Part shown: in pieces, positions 52,370-63,330 of the stretch
Position numbering within the stretch: the stretch's first letter is position 1
Layout of the letters: every line of letters starts with the position of its first letter
Assembly: GCA_008360975.2 (NCBI GenBank)
Contig: CM039181.1
Coordinates: 7,548,380 to 7,612,379 of the forward strand
Length of the DNA: 64,000 nucleotides
Source: Lichenostomus cassidix
Lineage: Eukaryota; Chordata; Aves; Passeriformes; Meliphagidae
Direction of reading: 5' to 3'
Translations under genes and position numbers: made by a program
The notes under the pieces: model-generated
The model's database searches: none
The model's input: only the letters and a program-made list of their open reading frames with translations
Told to the model about the DNA's origin: nothing

Positions 52370-55300
52370 CTAGGCCAGAAATACACATGGTTAATACCAG
52401 CAATTTCACCCTTTTTACCCAAGATCCTTACAGCCTTTGTTACCAAAGGAAATTATTATCTTGCAATCCTTCATGCCTCATACCTGAAGTGACCCTGTGG
52501 CATACAGAGTGGGGAGGGACAAAAAACTCAGAATCTGGAGCCTTACAGCTCTGTGATACATACACCTTCTGTTGAGGGTTCTTGGCCCCACTGACCATCT
52601 AAGAAATCCATGGCAGTAAAAAAGCAACCCAGGTCTCCAGAGGCTGCATGCAGACCCTTGAACCATCCCTCCCCTGTATGATTTCTGCTTCTAAAGACCA
52701 CAAGTCCATAAAGAGGAGAAGAGGGAGGGGGCAAGAAAAACCAAACCAGAAGAGTATCTGGCATCAGCTTCTGAATACAGAAAAGCTGGGATTAGATTTT
52801 ATCAGGCAAGAATACCAAAGACCAATTCCTGACCATGAAAAAGAAGTTTTGCAGTAGACAAGAAAGGGCAACAGGAAAAATCAGGGGGAAAGGGGAGCTG
52901 GGATGGCCTGAGGAATGGGAGTAGTAATCATGACATTTTGCTGCTCCTAGACACCAGTGGAAACACAAGAGATTTTTTTTTTTGTTAACTCTTTGTAAAG
53001 ATTAGAAAAAAAAAAAGAAGTTTTTTTCTAAGTTTTGTGTTCTAAATGGTTAGCAGCTTGTTTTTCCCACTCCTGCATACCCCCACACGCTCTCAGTGAG
53101 CAGGGTGTGTGCATGTACACACAGAGAACAAAGACACAGCAGCTGCCAAGGGCCTGCCTTGCATCTAGCTCAGGTTAACACACAGTTCCTACCACTGCAT
53201 CAGGTACACTAATCAACTCCCCAGTTACAAAAACTGCCTTTACAACTGGTTTTAGTAGCAGCCAGAGGGAAACGGTCCAGGGGTGAGGAGCTGCCACGTT
53301 CATTTACTCTCCCATTTAAAGGTAAGAGCCAGGCCAGGGAAACATGCATTACTTAATTTTGAGGCCAAGCAGAGCATCAGTCTTAAGTCTGTGGAGAAAT
53401 CTTTTTGTGTATGCGTGGGCTGTACTTGCTTCAACTTTGCAGAGCAATGTCAGAACTCCCACTGGCTGCAAGAGGAATCCATCACACAGAAAGTACCTCA
53501 AGGCTTTGGCAGGATGGCAAGTTGTGAGTAATGCACGTTGCCTTGCCTCACACTACTCCCTGTGTCCAAGGGGCATATTAATCAGCCCTGCCACACGGGC
53601 TGCCATGTTTACTGATTAGATACACAGCTGGAGGGGTGGTTTTATTTTATAAATAGAAAGAAGTATATTTTATATGGTTTTTGAAAGAAATACACAGAGC
53701 TGCCTTTTTTTTTTTCTTTTCAACTGAAGTAGGCTGCAGCAATTCCCTGTCTGACTCTGAACCTAGAAATTATTTTCACAAGACCTAACAGGCGTCCTAA
53801 TTAGAAATTATGTTATTTCTGTGTATTTTTGCAAATCCCTGGCCAAATCCTCCTTAGTCTTCAGGAAAATTTACACTGTGTAAGGATGGTAGTTTGGCCA
53901 GAACACCCATAAAGATAACTTCTTTTCCCCCTCTTCAGCAAAAAGGCTTCTAATGACTTTACATTCCCTACATTTGTATTCTCTAGTGCTCCCATAGGAA
54001 ATTAGAAATGAGCTAAGGGGAAGAGGTGGAGAAGGTAATACTGCCATACACATTGCAGCAGGGCACCAGTCATTAGACTGATCACCAACCTCATTTTCAT
54101 TACATCCTAGCTGCCATTCATTCTGATTCTTTCCACAGAGAGCTTTTTCTGTATCACTATAAATGGAGGTCAGAAATCTAATAGGATGACACAGGGAAGT
54201 TCTCCTCCCCCTCCTATTACAGTGACACATTTCAACCAAATTACCAAATTCATATTTGCAGTAACTATCTTTTTAGTCTACGAAATCAGAAATAGCCAGA
54301 ACTCTCCAGAGGGCTGTGTCTCTGCTACTGCATGACTGACAGAGATGGATCCCACCTCACACAGTGAAGTATGTCATACCTGCTCCTCCTCATTCAGGCA
54401 ATGCTCATGGTGTAAATTGAAGCTATTCTCCATCTGGACCAGATCAGATCAGAGAGTTCTGATATAGTAAAATGGACTGGGGTCTTCAAATTATACCCAA
54501 TTCTAATATGATCTGTCCTAACCAAGAGCCACCAGGGCTGAAAGCAATACCATTGCACAAGTGGGGGAAAAACTCACAGCTTCAAAGCAGTTGGTTTGTG
54601 TTTGGACTTACAAGTGAGCTTGCCTTTTTGGTGTACATGGCTGGTAGGATTTGAAGCCATAACCCTTGGAAGATTTAACATCACAAATAGTACATTAAAA
54701 TGTACCTTCAGCCAACGACTACTAGTTTCTCTAACTGGTCCCACTATCTTGTGTTTAAACACCAAATGACCTTGGCCTCTCTGAGAATGGTGCTGTGTAA
54801 AAGACTAAACTTCCACATCATTTCCTTTCTCCTTGATGTGTAAAGCAGATGAGTTTATATAATGCTTACTCCTGACAGGAGCTCTCTGCAGTCAAAGACT
54901 GAAGGGCAAAGGCACACAGCAGCCTGTGCTGATAGCACTGCAAGTGCAATGCAGGATCCTACATCTCTGGAAAGCAGTGACAGCCTGCTCTCCTCTGCCT
55001 CAAGTACATTCCTGTGTCACCAAACCACAGCAACCAAAGCTTTCAAGGCTTACATCAAAACTGTGTTCTTCCCCCCACCTTTAATTCTTGCACTACTGTA
55101 CATCTAACAGCAGCCATCTGCTGTACACAGGCAAGTAAGTTTCAGTTGTCTTTGAAACCAACTATTTATAAACTTGTTATAGACTCCTCTCGTAGAATAT
55201 GAAAGATACTTATGATTTTCTGCAGTGACATGGATGGAAGGCAGCAAATTGTACTCATTCCTTTGATTGGAAAGGCTTGTACACTGCACGTACATCTAGG

Positions 55301-56653
55301 TTCTACACTCCTGTATTGTAGTTTTATGTCTTGCCATTGCAATTTCTTCCTTCTTACAGTCTATAAAAATGCCTTAAAAACCGATAAAAACCAACCTTTG
55401 CTAGTTCAACTCACTGTCCTGTCATCAGTGAGTAAAACACCCAGGATTTAAAACTGGTTTCAGAAACAGCATCACAGCCCTGAATTTTACAAGCCCTCTC
55501 CACTGCTGACATGAATTTTCCTTTTCCTTCTTGTTGTATGGGGCAGGAAACACCAAGACTGATGATATAATCTCCATGTGTGGGGGGTCAGTGTGTTTCT
55601 GGAAGCACCACAGATCTCTGCCAGTGCCAGCCCAGACCCAAGCTGGCAGGGAATAAGGGAATCTGAATGGTCTGCCATGCAGAAAGCAATCAAGCTGAGA
55701 CAAGAATTTCCTTTTCCTTGATCTGACTCAGTCATAACTTTACATACTGCCTTCCAACCTACTCCCAGGAAATGAGCTTAATTGCATGTTGATGATATTC
55801 AATCACAGATGCCATTTTTAAAGGTTCCAGGACATAACCAAGTGGACAGTGCTACTTGTGAAACTATAGCTGGGAGGCTAATAAGGTCCTGAATGAAAAA
55901 AAATGAGGGGAATGAGCATTTATTTCACATCACTTGAGCCACATCCCGTGCCAACCACTTCCCAGCTTTTCCATGGTGCTGGACTGCCTTGGGCACTGCG
56001 ATCTCACTGCCTTGGCCAGAGTGCGGCAGGAACAGAGCCTGGGGGAGGCAGAGCACAGCAGAGCTTCTGGCACAGGCTGCTGCTGGGTGAAGCTGACTCG
56101 GGTTTTGTTTCTGCAGTGAGGGGAGGCTGAGGCAGGATTGTGCCCCACCTGACAGCGCTGCCACCCCGTGTCCCTCGGCGAGCACACAGCCACCCGCAGC
56201 TCGTCAGCCGCTGGGTTCAGCGATCTGCGGGCTCGGAGACACAGAACTACGGCAGCTCTGCACCGCTGCCAGCACTAATGCAGCGTGCGGGCTGAATCGC
56301 AGAAAATGGCTCCAGGCAGGCCCTGGAAAAGCGAGCTGGGGGCTGCGGCACCGCCGGGGTCCTGTCCCGCCCCGTCCCGCCCCGCTCCGCGCTGCCTGGC
56401 AGCGATTCTCGCTGCTCTGGGCCACGTTTGCAGGCACGGGGAACAGCGCGGGCCTGACTTCATCTGCCCCTCCAGTGCCGTGAAAGCATCTCTGAGGGAG
56501 CACGGCAGAGGAGGGCAGGCAACGGGACACGTTCGCTTCCCCGCAAGCCAGGCCACCCGACAGCGGCACAGCTCCTTCTTTTCGGGCCGAACGCCCCGTC
56601 CGCCCCCCGCCCCGCCGAGAGCACCGACGGAGCCCAGCCCGCCCCGGCGCTAC
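52370..56653 (-). other. CKAP4: CKAP4 intron (4.3 kb)
   Basis: The only intron within the CKAP4 coding sequence. The donor is AAG|GTAGCG after exon 1 and the acceptor is GGCCTAG before exon 2, both in phase 0. It contains poly-T/poly-A tracts near 52973-53025 and 53706-53722, and its 5' end (about 56.3-56.65 kb) lies in the promoter CpG island. No nested gene or recognisable transposon was seen. Confidence 0.93.
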
Positions 56654-57340
56654 CTTCTGCACCACGGTGTCCAGGGTGGCGGCCAGCTCCTGCCGCTGCC
56701 GCCCGGAGGCCTCCACCTCCCGGGCGCTCCGCCCGACCTCCTCCTGCAGCTGCAGCACGTACCAGCCGGCGGGCAGCGCGGCGCCCAGCACCACCGCGGC
56801 GCCCAGCAGCAGCGCCCAGCCGCGCCGGGGCCCGGAGCCGGAGCGGCTCCCCCCGCCGGCCCTGCCGCCCCGGCCGTGCCCCGCCGCCGCGGGCTTCTTG
56901 GCCGGCGGCTCCTCGGCGGCGGGCTGCGCGCCCTTCTCGCTGGCGGCGCCGGGCGGGCTGCCCCCCTTCGCGCCCCGGTGCTTGACGGCCGACATGGCGG
57001 GACGACGCCGCCGCCGAACGCAGAGCGGGAGCAGCGGGAGTGGGCGAGCGAGAGAGGGAGGGAGGATGGAGGGAAGGCGGAGGCGCCGGCCCGGGCCGCG
57101 CCACGCTCCCCGCCCCGCCCCGGCCCGCCCCGGGAGCCGCCACGCACTCGGGGATGTTCCGGGCCTGCCGGGCAGACGTGGCGCGCAGGGCCCGGGCCGT
57201 GCCCAGGGGAGCGCAGGGACAGCCCCGAGCCAGCCCCGCGGGACAGAGCCTTTCCCCACCCGCGCTGGGCTCACACCGGGCAGCGCTCCCCACCCTCGCA
57301 GCCCCTCCGGCCCCGGGTTCCCCCAACCAGCCCGCTCCTT
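56320..57340 (-). promoter_or_regulatory. CKAP4: CKAP4 CpG island, 5' UTR and promoter
   Basis: A block very dense in CpG covers CKAP4 exon 1, the 5' end of the intron and about 350 bases upstream of the ATG. It has several CCGCCCC/CCCCGCCC Sp1-type boxes near 57100-57135 and no clear TATA box. Transcription from CKAP4 runs leftward. Long open frames on the plus strand across this block (up to 380 codons) are explained by the scarcity of stop codons in GC-rich DNA. Confidence 0.8.
56654..56995 (-). CDS. CKAP4: CKAP4 coding exon 1 (cytosolic tail and membrane anchor)
   Basis: This exon encodes residues 1-114 of CKAP4. The ATG at 56995-56993 (G at -3) gives MSAVKHRGAKGG, matching the MPSAKQRGSKGG start of the human protein as I recall it. 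Residues 1-59 form a basic, Gly/Pro/Ala-rich cytosolic tail; in mammals this segment binds microtubules. Residues 60-83 (WALLLGAAVVLGAALPAGWY and onward) form the single signal-anchor helix, followed by the start of the lumenal coiled coil (LQEEVGRSAREVEASGRQRQEL). The exon ends at VVQK and a GTAGCG donor, joining V-R-S-L of exon 2; the human protein has the equivalent QKV at this point. The tail is shorter than in human, lacking the long Pro/Gln/His and Ser/Ala runs. The juxtamembrane cysteine palmitoylated in human (Cys100) has no counterpart: the sequence here is GSGPRRGW. Confidence 0.97.
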
Positions 57341-59674
57341 CTGCCAGTTTTAGCCCCGCGGGTAGTTTTGGTGGCAGAACGCAGCGAGATTCTGCCTCAC
57401 GCAACTTCTGGTTTAGCTTGGTTGTGATTTTGGCTGGAATGACTGCAGCAAGCTCCGGAATGACTTGAGAGAAAGGCGTGGAGGAAAAGTTATTTTCTCC
57501 ATCCGCAGCGCCTCTCCCCACCCCGTTTCTAGTGCGTGCAGAGCAGAGATTTGGCCTCGGGCTGCTCCCTGGGGACCCGGCAGCTGCTGCCCGGGCTGGC
57601 AGGAGCGCTGCTGGCCCCACGCAAGCCCCGGGCGGGTCACGGATGGCTTTGGCCGAGGCGGAGGGACAGGAGCTCAGCACCGAGCTCTCCGCGGAGCCTT
57701 TCCGCTCCCAGCGTGCTCCTTCTGCCCGTGCGACAGCAGCCTGCTGCCTTCAGCCTCCCCACGGAGTCCCGGTACACGAGAGGAGAGGAAAGGCAGGGCT
57801 CAGCAGGCCTCTCCCTGTGCCACAGCTTGAGACACTGAACGGATCTGTTTCTCTATTTGATTGCAGCAAGAAATTCAGTTTTGTCCTGGAAGACGTTTTC
57901 TTTTCTTGCTATTTCCTTTGATTACAGTATATTCTTCTTTTGCATATTTATATAAATTTTAGGTTGAGTATTATGTAGGAACAGTGAATCTTAAAGCTAG
58001 CAGGATCACAGCCTCTGGTGTCAGCCTGGCAAATACAGTTCCACCTCTGCCAAGGCTTCGGATGAACTGAACTGTTTGGTCTATACATGGTGTTCTAGTG
58101 AGTAACTACTAGAATGGGTGATAAGAGGAGAATTTATAGTGAATTGTCTCAGGCATTTTGTCAGCACAATTCTGTCATGCACAGGCCTGAGACCAAAAGT
58201 CAGTGGCTGGAGAGGATGTTGGAATGGCTGCAGGTTGAGGACACCACAACAGAACTTAGTGCCCTGACCCTGGCAAGTAACAGAGAGCTTGCATGGGGTC
58301 AGGAGGTTGTCTTAAATACATCCCAGAGGTGGCTGAAGCTGATACGAGGGTGCTTCACTCAAACAGATGAGGAATCCTCAAAATAATCTCTCTTCCTCAA
58401 TACAATAGGAGTAGAAATCTTCAGCAGCAAACAAAGCACCCGGAAAGCTGAAATAGCCATTTCCACCATGAAGATCTGGCCACAGCCTTAGCTGTCTCAC
58501 ACTATATGAGAAGGGGATATCAGGTTTCTATTTAGGAAGGGCCTAGAAAGACTAGAATTTGTAGCAGTACCCTAGGACCCAGGATTGTAGCTCTGAAGCT
58601 GTTTATTTCAGAGTTTTCTAGAAGAACTGAGCCATATCACTTTACCAGAGAGAACAATCAAGAGGATCATCAATGTTAAGTATCAAGGGATGTAAATCTG
58701 TTTCAGGGAGTAAGGCAGTGGAGGTAACTGTCATACCATTTCTCCTTCTCACTTGGTAGTGACAAGGAAAATGTTAGCAATGTACTACCTAAAGCTTTTT
58801 CTCACCATGGAACCAATTCAAGCTATTTATGACCAAGAGTACCAGTCCACAAATAGCTTTTTGTTGTATTTGACACAGTGGGTCAAACTCTTTATTTCCT
58901 TTCTACAGAAAGACCAACTAGTGCTGAGGGGAGTGTGCAGTAGGAATGTGCTGAGGTGGTAAAGTTGCTAGAAACTGCAGACTGGTGTGGTTGGGGAAGC
59001 TACTGAATGTACCATTTTCTCTCAGAAGAGTCAATATTCTGCTTTGCCTCTGTGGGAATTTGAAGACAAATACTTCAGTGAGAAGAAGCAGCAACCCTGT
59101 TTGCCTCCCACAAGACTTATTTCTCCTTGGAACACAGGAAACACCACAGAAGAACAAGCTGAGAAAGCATCCTTACACCTGCCTTGTAGTCTTTTTGTCT
59201 TGCCCTTGAGCCTATTATCAAATCTGGGCCTGATGATCTCAGTCAGCCCAGAGTCTTAACATCCATCTGTTAGCACTAAAGCCAGTCTGCCTGGCTCAGT
59301 TATTAGGATTAGGGAAAAATGTCTTGTGACTTTATGTTCTCAACTCAGTTGTCATGGGCCCTGGCACAAACTATAGCATGCCTTGCCCTTTCCCTCTCCT
59401 CCCACGGGAACAATGAGTTAGCCACATACTGGAACATTTCTGAGCTGCACATCTTATCCACTCACTAGCTGCCTTGCTGGATAAAGCAGTGCATTAATTG
59501 GAGACTTTACTGTCTTTGCCACTTTTACTGGTGACGGTAAGGAAGGTTATGAACCAACCTGCTGTAAAGACTGAGCACAAACTAGTCCTTCATTTCAATT
59601 AACAGTGCTTCTGCAGTGAAAGGACAAAAATTAAGTCAACTGGAGACACTAGTTAAAATTCCAAATGTTTACCT
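57341..59674. other. Intergenic, upstream of CKAP4
   Basis: The first 500 bases remain moderately GC-rich; beyond that it is ordinary unique-looking sequence. A 90-codon plus-strand open frame at 58114-58386 (MGDKRRIYSE onward) has protein-like composition. It matches no family I recognise, has no splice or promoter context, and ends without a clear poly(A) signal, so I do not call it a gene. Confidence 0.6.
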
Positions 59675-60258
59675 TGTTGTGGTTTAACTCCATCCAGGAA
59701 CTAAGCACCACACAGCTCCTCTCTCTCACCCCCCACATCTCCAGTGGAGTGAGGGAGAGAATCAGAAGGGTAAAAGTGAGAAAAGTTGTGGTTGAGATAA
59801 AAGCAGTTTAATAACTGAAATAAATTTAAATAATGTTAAATTGTAATGAAAATTAAAATAACAAAGATATGTAGACAAAACCCAAGAAAGACAAGTGATG
59901 CAAATGAAAACAGTTGCTCACCAGCAACTGACTGATGGCCAGCTAGTGCCCTAGCTGTGCCCCTCCACCAACCTTCCCCCACTTTTATTGCTGACCATGA
60001 CCATATGGTGTGGAATATCCCTCGGGTCAGTGGGGTCAGCTGTCCTGGCTGTGTCCTCTCCCAGCTTCTTGTGCACCTTCCTCCTGGCTGCTCAGGTGGG
60101 GTGAGAGGCAGAAAAGGCCTTGACTGTGTGTAAGCACTGCTCAGCAGTAACTAAAGCATCCCTGTATTATCAACACTCTTTTCAGCACAAATCCAAAACA
60201 CAGCCCCTTACCAGCTGCTAGGAAGAAAATTAACTCCATTCCAGCCAAATCCAGGACA
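59675..60258 (-). mobile_element. Solo LTR of an avian endogenous retrovirus
   Basis: A complete 584-bp long terminal repeat lies between TG and CA ends. It is flanked by a 5-bp target-site duplication with one mismatch (TACCT at 59670-59674, TACAT at 60259-60263). I recognise it by eye as a widespread bird ERV LTR type, probably ERVL-like given the 5-bp duplication, but I cannot confirm the family name. Its sense strand is minus: read that way it begins TGTCCTGG, has a TATA-like ATAAAAG (59982-59988) and an ATTAAA poly(A)-like motif (59807-59812) in the expected order. No internal viral genes, primer-binding site or second LTR are adjacent. It is therefore a solo LTR left by recombination and encodes no protein. 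Confidence 0.85.
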
Positions 60259-60593
60259 TACATGTGCTAAATAAGACACAAGGACCTTGATCTTAATTGA
60301 GCAGAACAAATTTAAAGGCTGTACAACTACTTTTCCAGCTGGCATTGGGGACACCCAGAAAATGAGAAATGAGTGGCATTTCTCTGTGGAGAAAATCTCT
60401 CCAGTAGGTAATCTACTTCAAGATCCATATAGTGGCCTAAAGCTTCAGTGCCTCTGGATCAGGAAGGAATTGAAAGCAAAAAGAAGGTTAAGTGCTGAGT
60501 ACTGTAGTGTCTGACTTATTCTTAGATTTTGCACCAGAATCTCAAAGCACTTCCTTGGTTCCTCAGCTATTCATACAGATGTACATATCTGGT

Positions 60594-60625
<32 letters not shown>

Positions 60626-60630
60626 CAGAT

Positions 60631-60664
<34 letters not shown>

Positions 60665-61770
60665 GTGAGCAAGCTAAGCACTTAAGAATGGGCTCTAAAA
60701 CAGCTGGTGAGAGAATGGCCCTACTACAGCTTAAAAAAAAATTGTTTTAAAGCCATCCCTTTCTGTAATCCCATCTCTTACTCTGTGATTGAGGTGGTGT
60801 CCCTGAGATACTTTTCCCCCTGAAGTTATCTTTCATATCAGTATGTAGAGGCTAGTTTACGTGGTGAGGCTGAGGCACCCCTTTCCCTCCCTGTGCAAGC
60901 CAGGCCACTGTGCAGCACAGGTTTCCACAAGTGCCAGTCCACACAGACAGCACACAAAACCCTGAGTCTGGTGTTTGTGCCAGTACTCTTTGTATAGTTC
61001 TGGCTGGCTAATTAATAAAAGGTGTCAGCAGCCATCACAGCAAAAACCTCGAGTTTTCCCTGTATTTTGGATGGCATCTAAGCAAAAGTGGATGTAAAAA
61101 ATGACAACAAATAATGTCCTTGCAAGTCATAACCGTTCTGTACAAAGCAGTCCATCTGTACCATCCCAGTCTTCTCCAAAGTCCTTCTGAGCCTCTTTCA
61201 GACTGTCATTGCCATGTGACATGCACAAAGTGGGGCAAAGTAGTGCAAACACAGTTATTTAAAACATTGTCTTCTTTATAGAAGCCATCGGATTAGGCTG
61301 TTGGACTTAATCCCATTTGATGTCTCAGCAGGCCGGGCTCCGAGCGGCAGGGCTGGCAGGTGCTCTGCAGCGCTGCGAGCAAACAGTCCTCTCCAGCCAG
61401 GCACTTGGCACTGCGTACCCAAACTGTCCCTGCTTCCAGCCCTTGATTTTACAGCAGAGCTTAACAGGACCTACCTGGGCTTTGCCCTCCCCGAATACAA
61501 CACCTCTGCTGTGTATTTCACCACGAGTGCTAAAGGTGATGTGCAGGAAGGGAGCTGTGTCTGCATGACCGGCAGGGCCGGCGTTAGGGAGCTCCTGTCT
61601 CACACATGCCTGCCGGTGTTTTGCCCGCCGAGCTTCCTGCTGGGTGAGGCAGGGGTGGCACGGAGCTGCGGTGACAGAACAAGAGATGACCCTGACAGGT
61701 ACAGCTGGCCCGGTGGGTGCGTGCAGCTGCCCAGTGCGTGAGGTCAGTACAGCAATGAGCAAAGCATGTA
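60259..61770. other. Intergenic, between the solo LTR and the rightmost CpG island
   Basis: It holds the GATA microsatellite at 60596-60664 and a moderately CpG-rich lead-in from about 61.3 kb. A plus-strand open frame at 61301-61741 has a non-ATG start and no recognisable domain, so I do not call it coding. Confidence 0.6.
60596..60664. repeat. (GATA)n microsatellite
   Basis: About 69 bases of GATA units with one internal interruption (ACAGATGATAG) near 60625. It is long enough to be highly polymorphic. Confidence 0.97.
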
Positions 61771-63330
61771 TAATGACAGTGCTGCGCTGCCCCGTGCCGC
61801 GTTCCTCAGCGGGCGCTCAGCAGGCCTGCGGACACCTCAGCCCTGAGCGAAGGGTGACTAACCCGGCACGGCCCGAGCGCTCCCCTGCAGCTGAGCTGTG
61901 AGGGTGGCGGTGGGGCCAGGATGGCGCGGGAAGGGGCGCCTGACTACCCCCGAGCGAGAGAGTGAGGAAACCGGGCCGGGAAAGCGTGTTTAAAGCTCCT
62001 TTGCAGCGCAGTGCACAGCGGCGGGCAGCACGGCCTGAGGTGTTCCCGTCCCTGCGGAGCACAGGCGCTCTCTCCCCACACTGCAGCTCTGTGGGTCGGT
62101 GTTTCCGTCCCCGCGGAGCACAGCAGCTCTGCTCTCTCCCCACACTCCACTCTGCGGGTCGCTGTCCCGTCCCTGAGGCGGGGCCATCCCGGCCGGCCGG
62201 GCCCTTCCGTAAACACCACCCAGCCCGGCCCCCGGCCTACCCCCCGCACGCCGGCGCGGCCCATTGCCGGCGCGGGGGAGTCCGCCCAAGCGTCTGTCCA
62301 TGTCGCCTCGTATTTCTCCACGCTCAGTGCCCGTTCGCAGGCAGAATGAGGAGATGCGGGCAGTTTCTACAGGGATAAGCGGAGGCTGACCCAAGCGCCT
62401 GGGATAACTGGCCGTCGGGAGGCAGGAAAAGGTGCCGCGCCTCCCCCCCTGCGCGGTCAGAATGGAGGTGCCCGAGGAAGACACTAATAGTCCGGGCTGG
62501 GTCTTTAAACCGGGGGGGCTGTGTGCGGCCCCGGCGAGCGCCGCGCAGGACGGCCAGGGCAGCGGTGAGTGACCGGCGGGGACAGCGGGGCAGGGCAGGG
62601 CTGCGCCGGCCGGCTGGCGGAGCTGACACGCGGCGGGGTGTCCGGGCACGCACGGGCGATGAGCCGCGGGGTGAGTCCGGGTCAGCGCTGGCGCGGGGAC
62701 TGCCACCCTCCTGCGCGGTGCGGGTGGCAGGGAGGTGTGGAGTGGCCCGTCGCTCTGCTGCCCCGGTGGGACACCCGCTGCAGCAGGTGGGTTTCGCAGT
62801 TCCTGCCCTGGGTCCGCAGTGCTCCCCTTGCCCCGTGTGCCTTGGGGTTCCGCCATCCCTCGGTCTGGGCCAGGACGATCCGTCCCGAGGCCGCAGCCGC
62901 GGACTGTCCCCGCACTCCGGTGAGCAGGGCAGGGACACCCCGACACCTCCCCGGGGCACTTAGGGACGAGCGGCCGGGCTCGCCCTCTCTGGGGCTGACA
63001 GGGAGCGCTCCCTCCTCGCTTCTCCCCCGGCCTCCCTCCCCCCGGGCCCGTCCTTGGAAACGCTGTTTGTTTTGGTCGGCGAGTGCCAAACTCCTGCCTC
63101 TGCTAACTGTTAAAAACATGGGGCCGGGGGAGGAGACAGGCAGCGAAACAGATGGAGGAAGAGGAGGAGCCGGCGCTCCCCTCGGTGTCGCTCCCCCCGC
63201 GGGGCCGACAGCGGGCAGGGTGTCCCCGGGCTCCCCTCGGGGCTGCGGCCTCTCGTCCATCGCCGAGCTGTCCAGCGGAGGTCACTCCCGCGGGCAGCGC
63301 TCGGGACACTTGGCCGCATCGCACTCTCGC
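61770..63330 (+). promoter_or_regulatory. CpG island, putative TCP11L2 promoter and untranslated first exon
   Basis: This 1.5-kb CpG-rich island lies 5 kb upstream of CKAP4 and has no coding exon I can recognise. In human the next gene after NUAK1 and CKAP4 is TCP11L2, transcribed in the opposite direction to CKAP4. This is where its promoter should be, and its coding exons would lie past the right edge. Plus-strand donor-like sites fit a first exon: AGCG|GTGAGT (GT at 62565), CGGG|GTGAGT (GT at 62671) and CCG|GTGAGC (GT at 62920). The assignment rests on synteny and island structure only, so the gene symbol is left blank. Confidence 0.5.
62046..62185. repeat. 59-62 bp tandem repeat, about 2.3 copies
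   Basis: The units start CCGTCCCTGCGGAGCACA at 62046, CCGTCCCCGCGGAGCACA at 62105 and a partial copy at 62167. They share CTCTCTCCCCACACT and GGGTCG further in. The repeat lies inside the CpG island and causes repetitive open frames on the minus strand. Confidence 0.88.

Noticed and set aside
56285..57427. 380-codon plus-strand open frame across the CKAP4 promoter
   Set aside because: GC-rich DNA with few stop codons. The product is low-complexity Pro/Arg/Ala, and the real CKAP4 exon lies on the other strand.
56204..57680. Long minus-strand frames (356 and 406 codons) overlapping CKAP4 exon 1
   Set aside because: One reads through the true exon and past its splice donor into intron; the other is out of frame. 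The donor and the match to exon 2 fix the real boundaries.
58114..58386. 90-codon plus-strand open frame with protein-like composition
   Set aside because: No recognisable family, no splice or promoter signals, and a length attainable by chance. A protein search would be decisive.
61301..61741. 146-codon plus-strand frame before the right CpG island
   Set aside because: Starts with TTG rather than ATG and shows no known domain.
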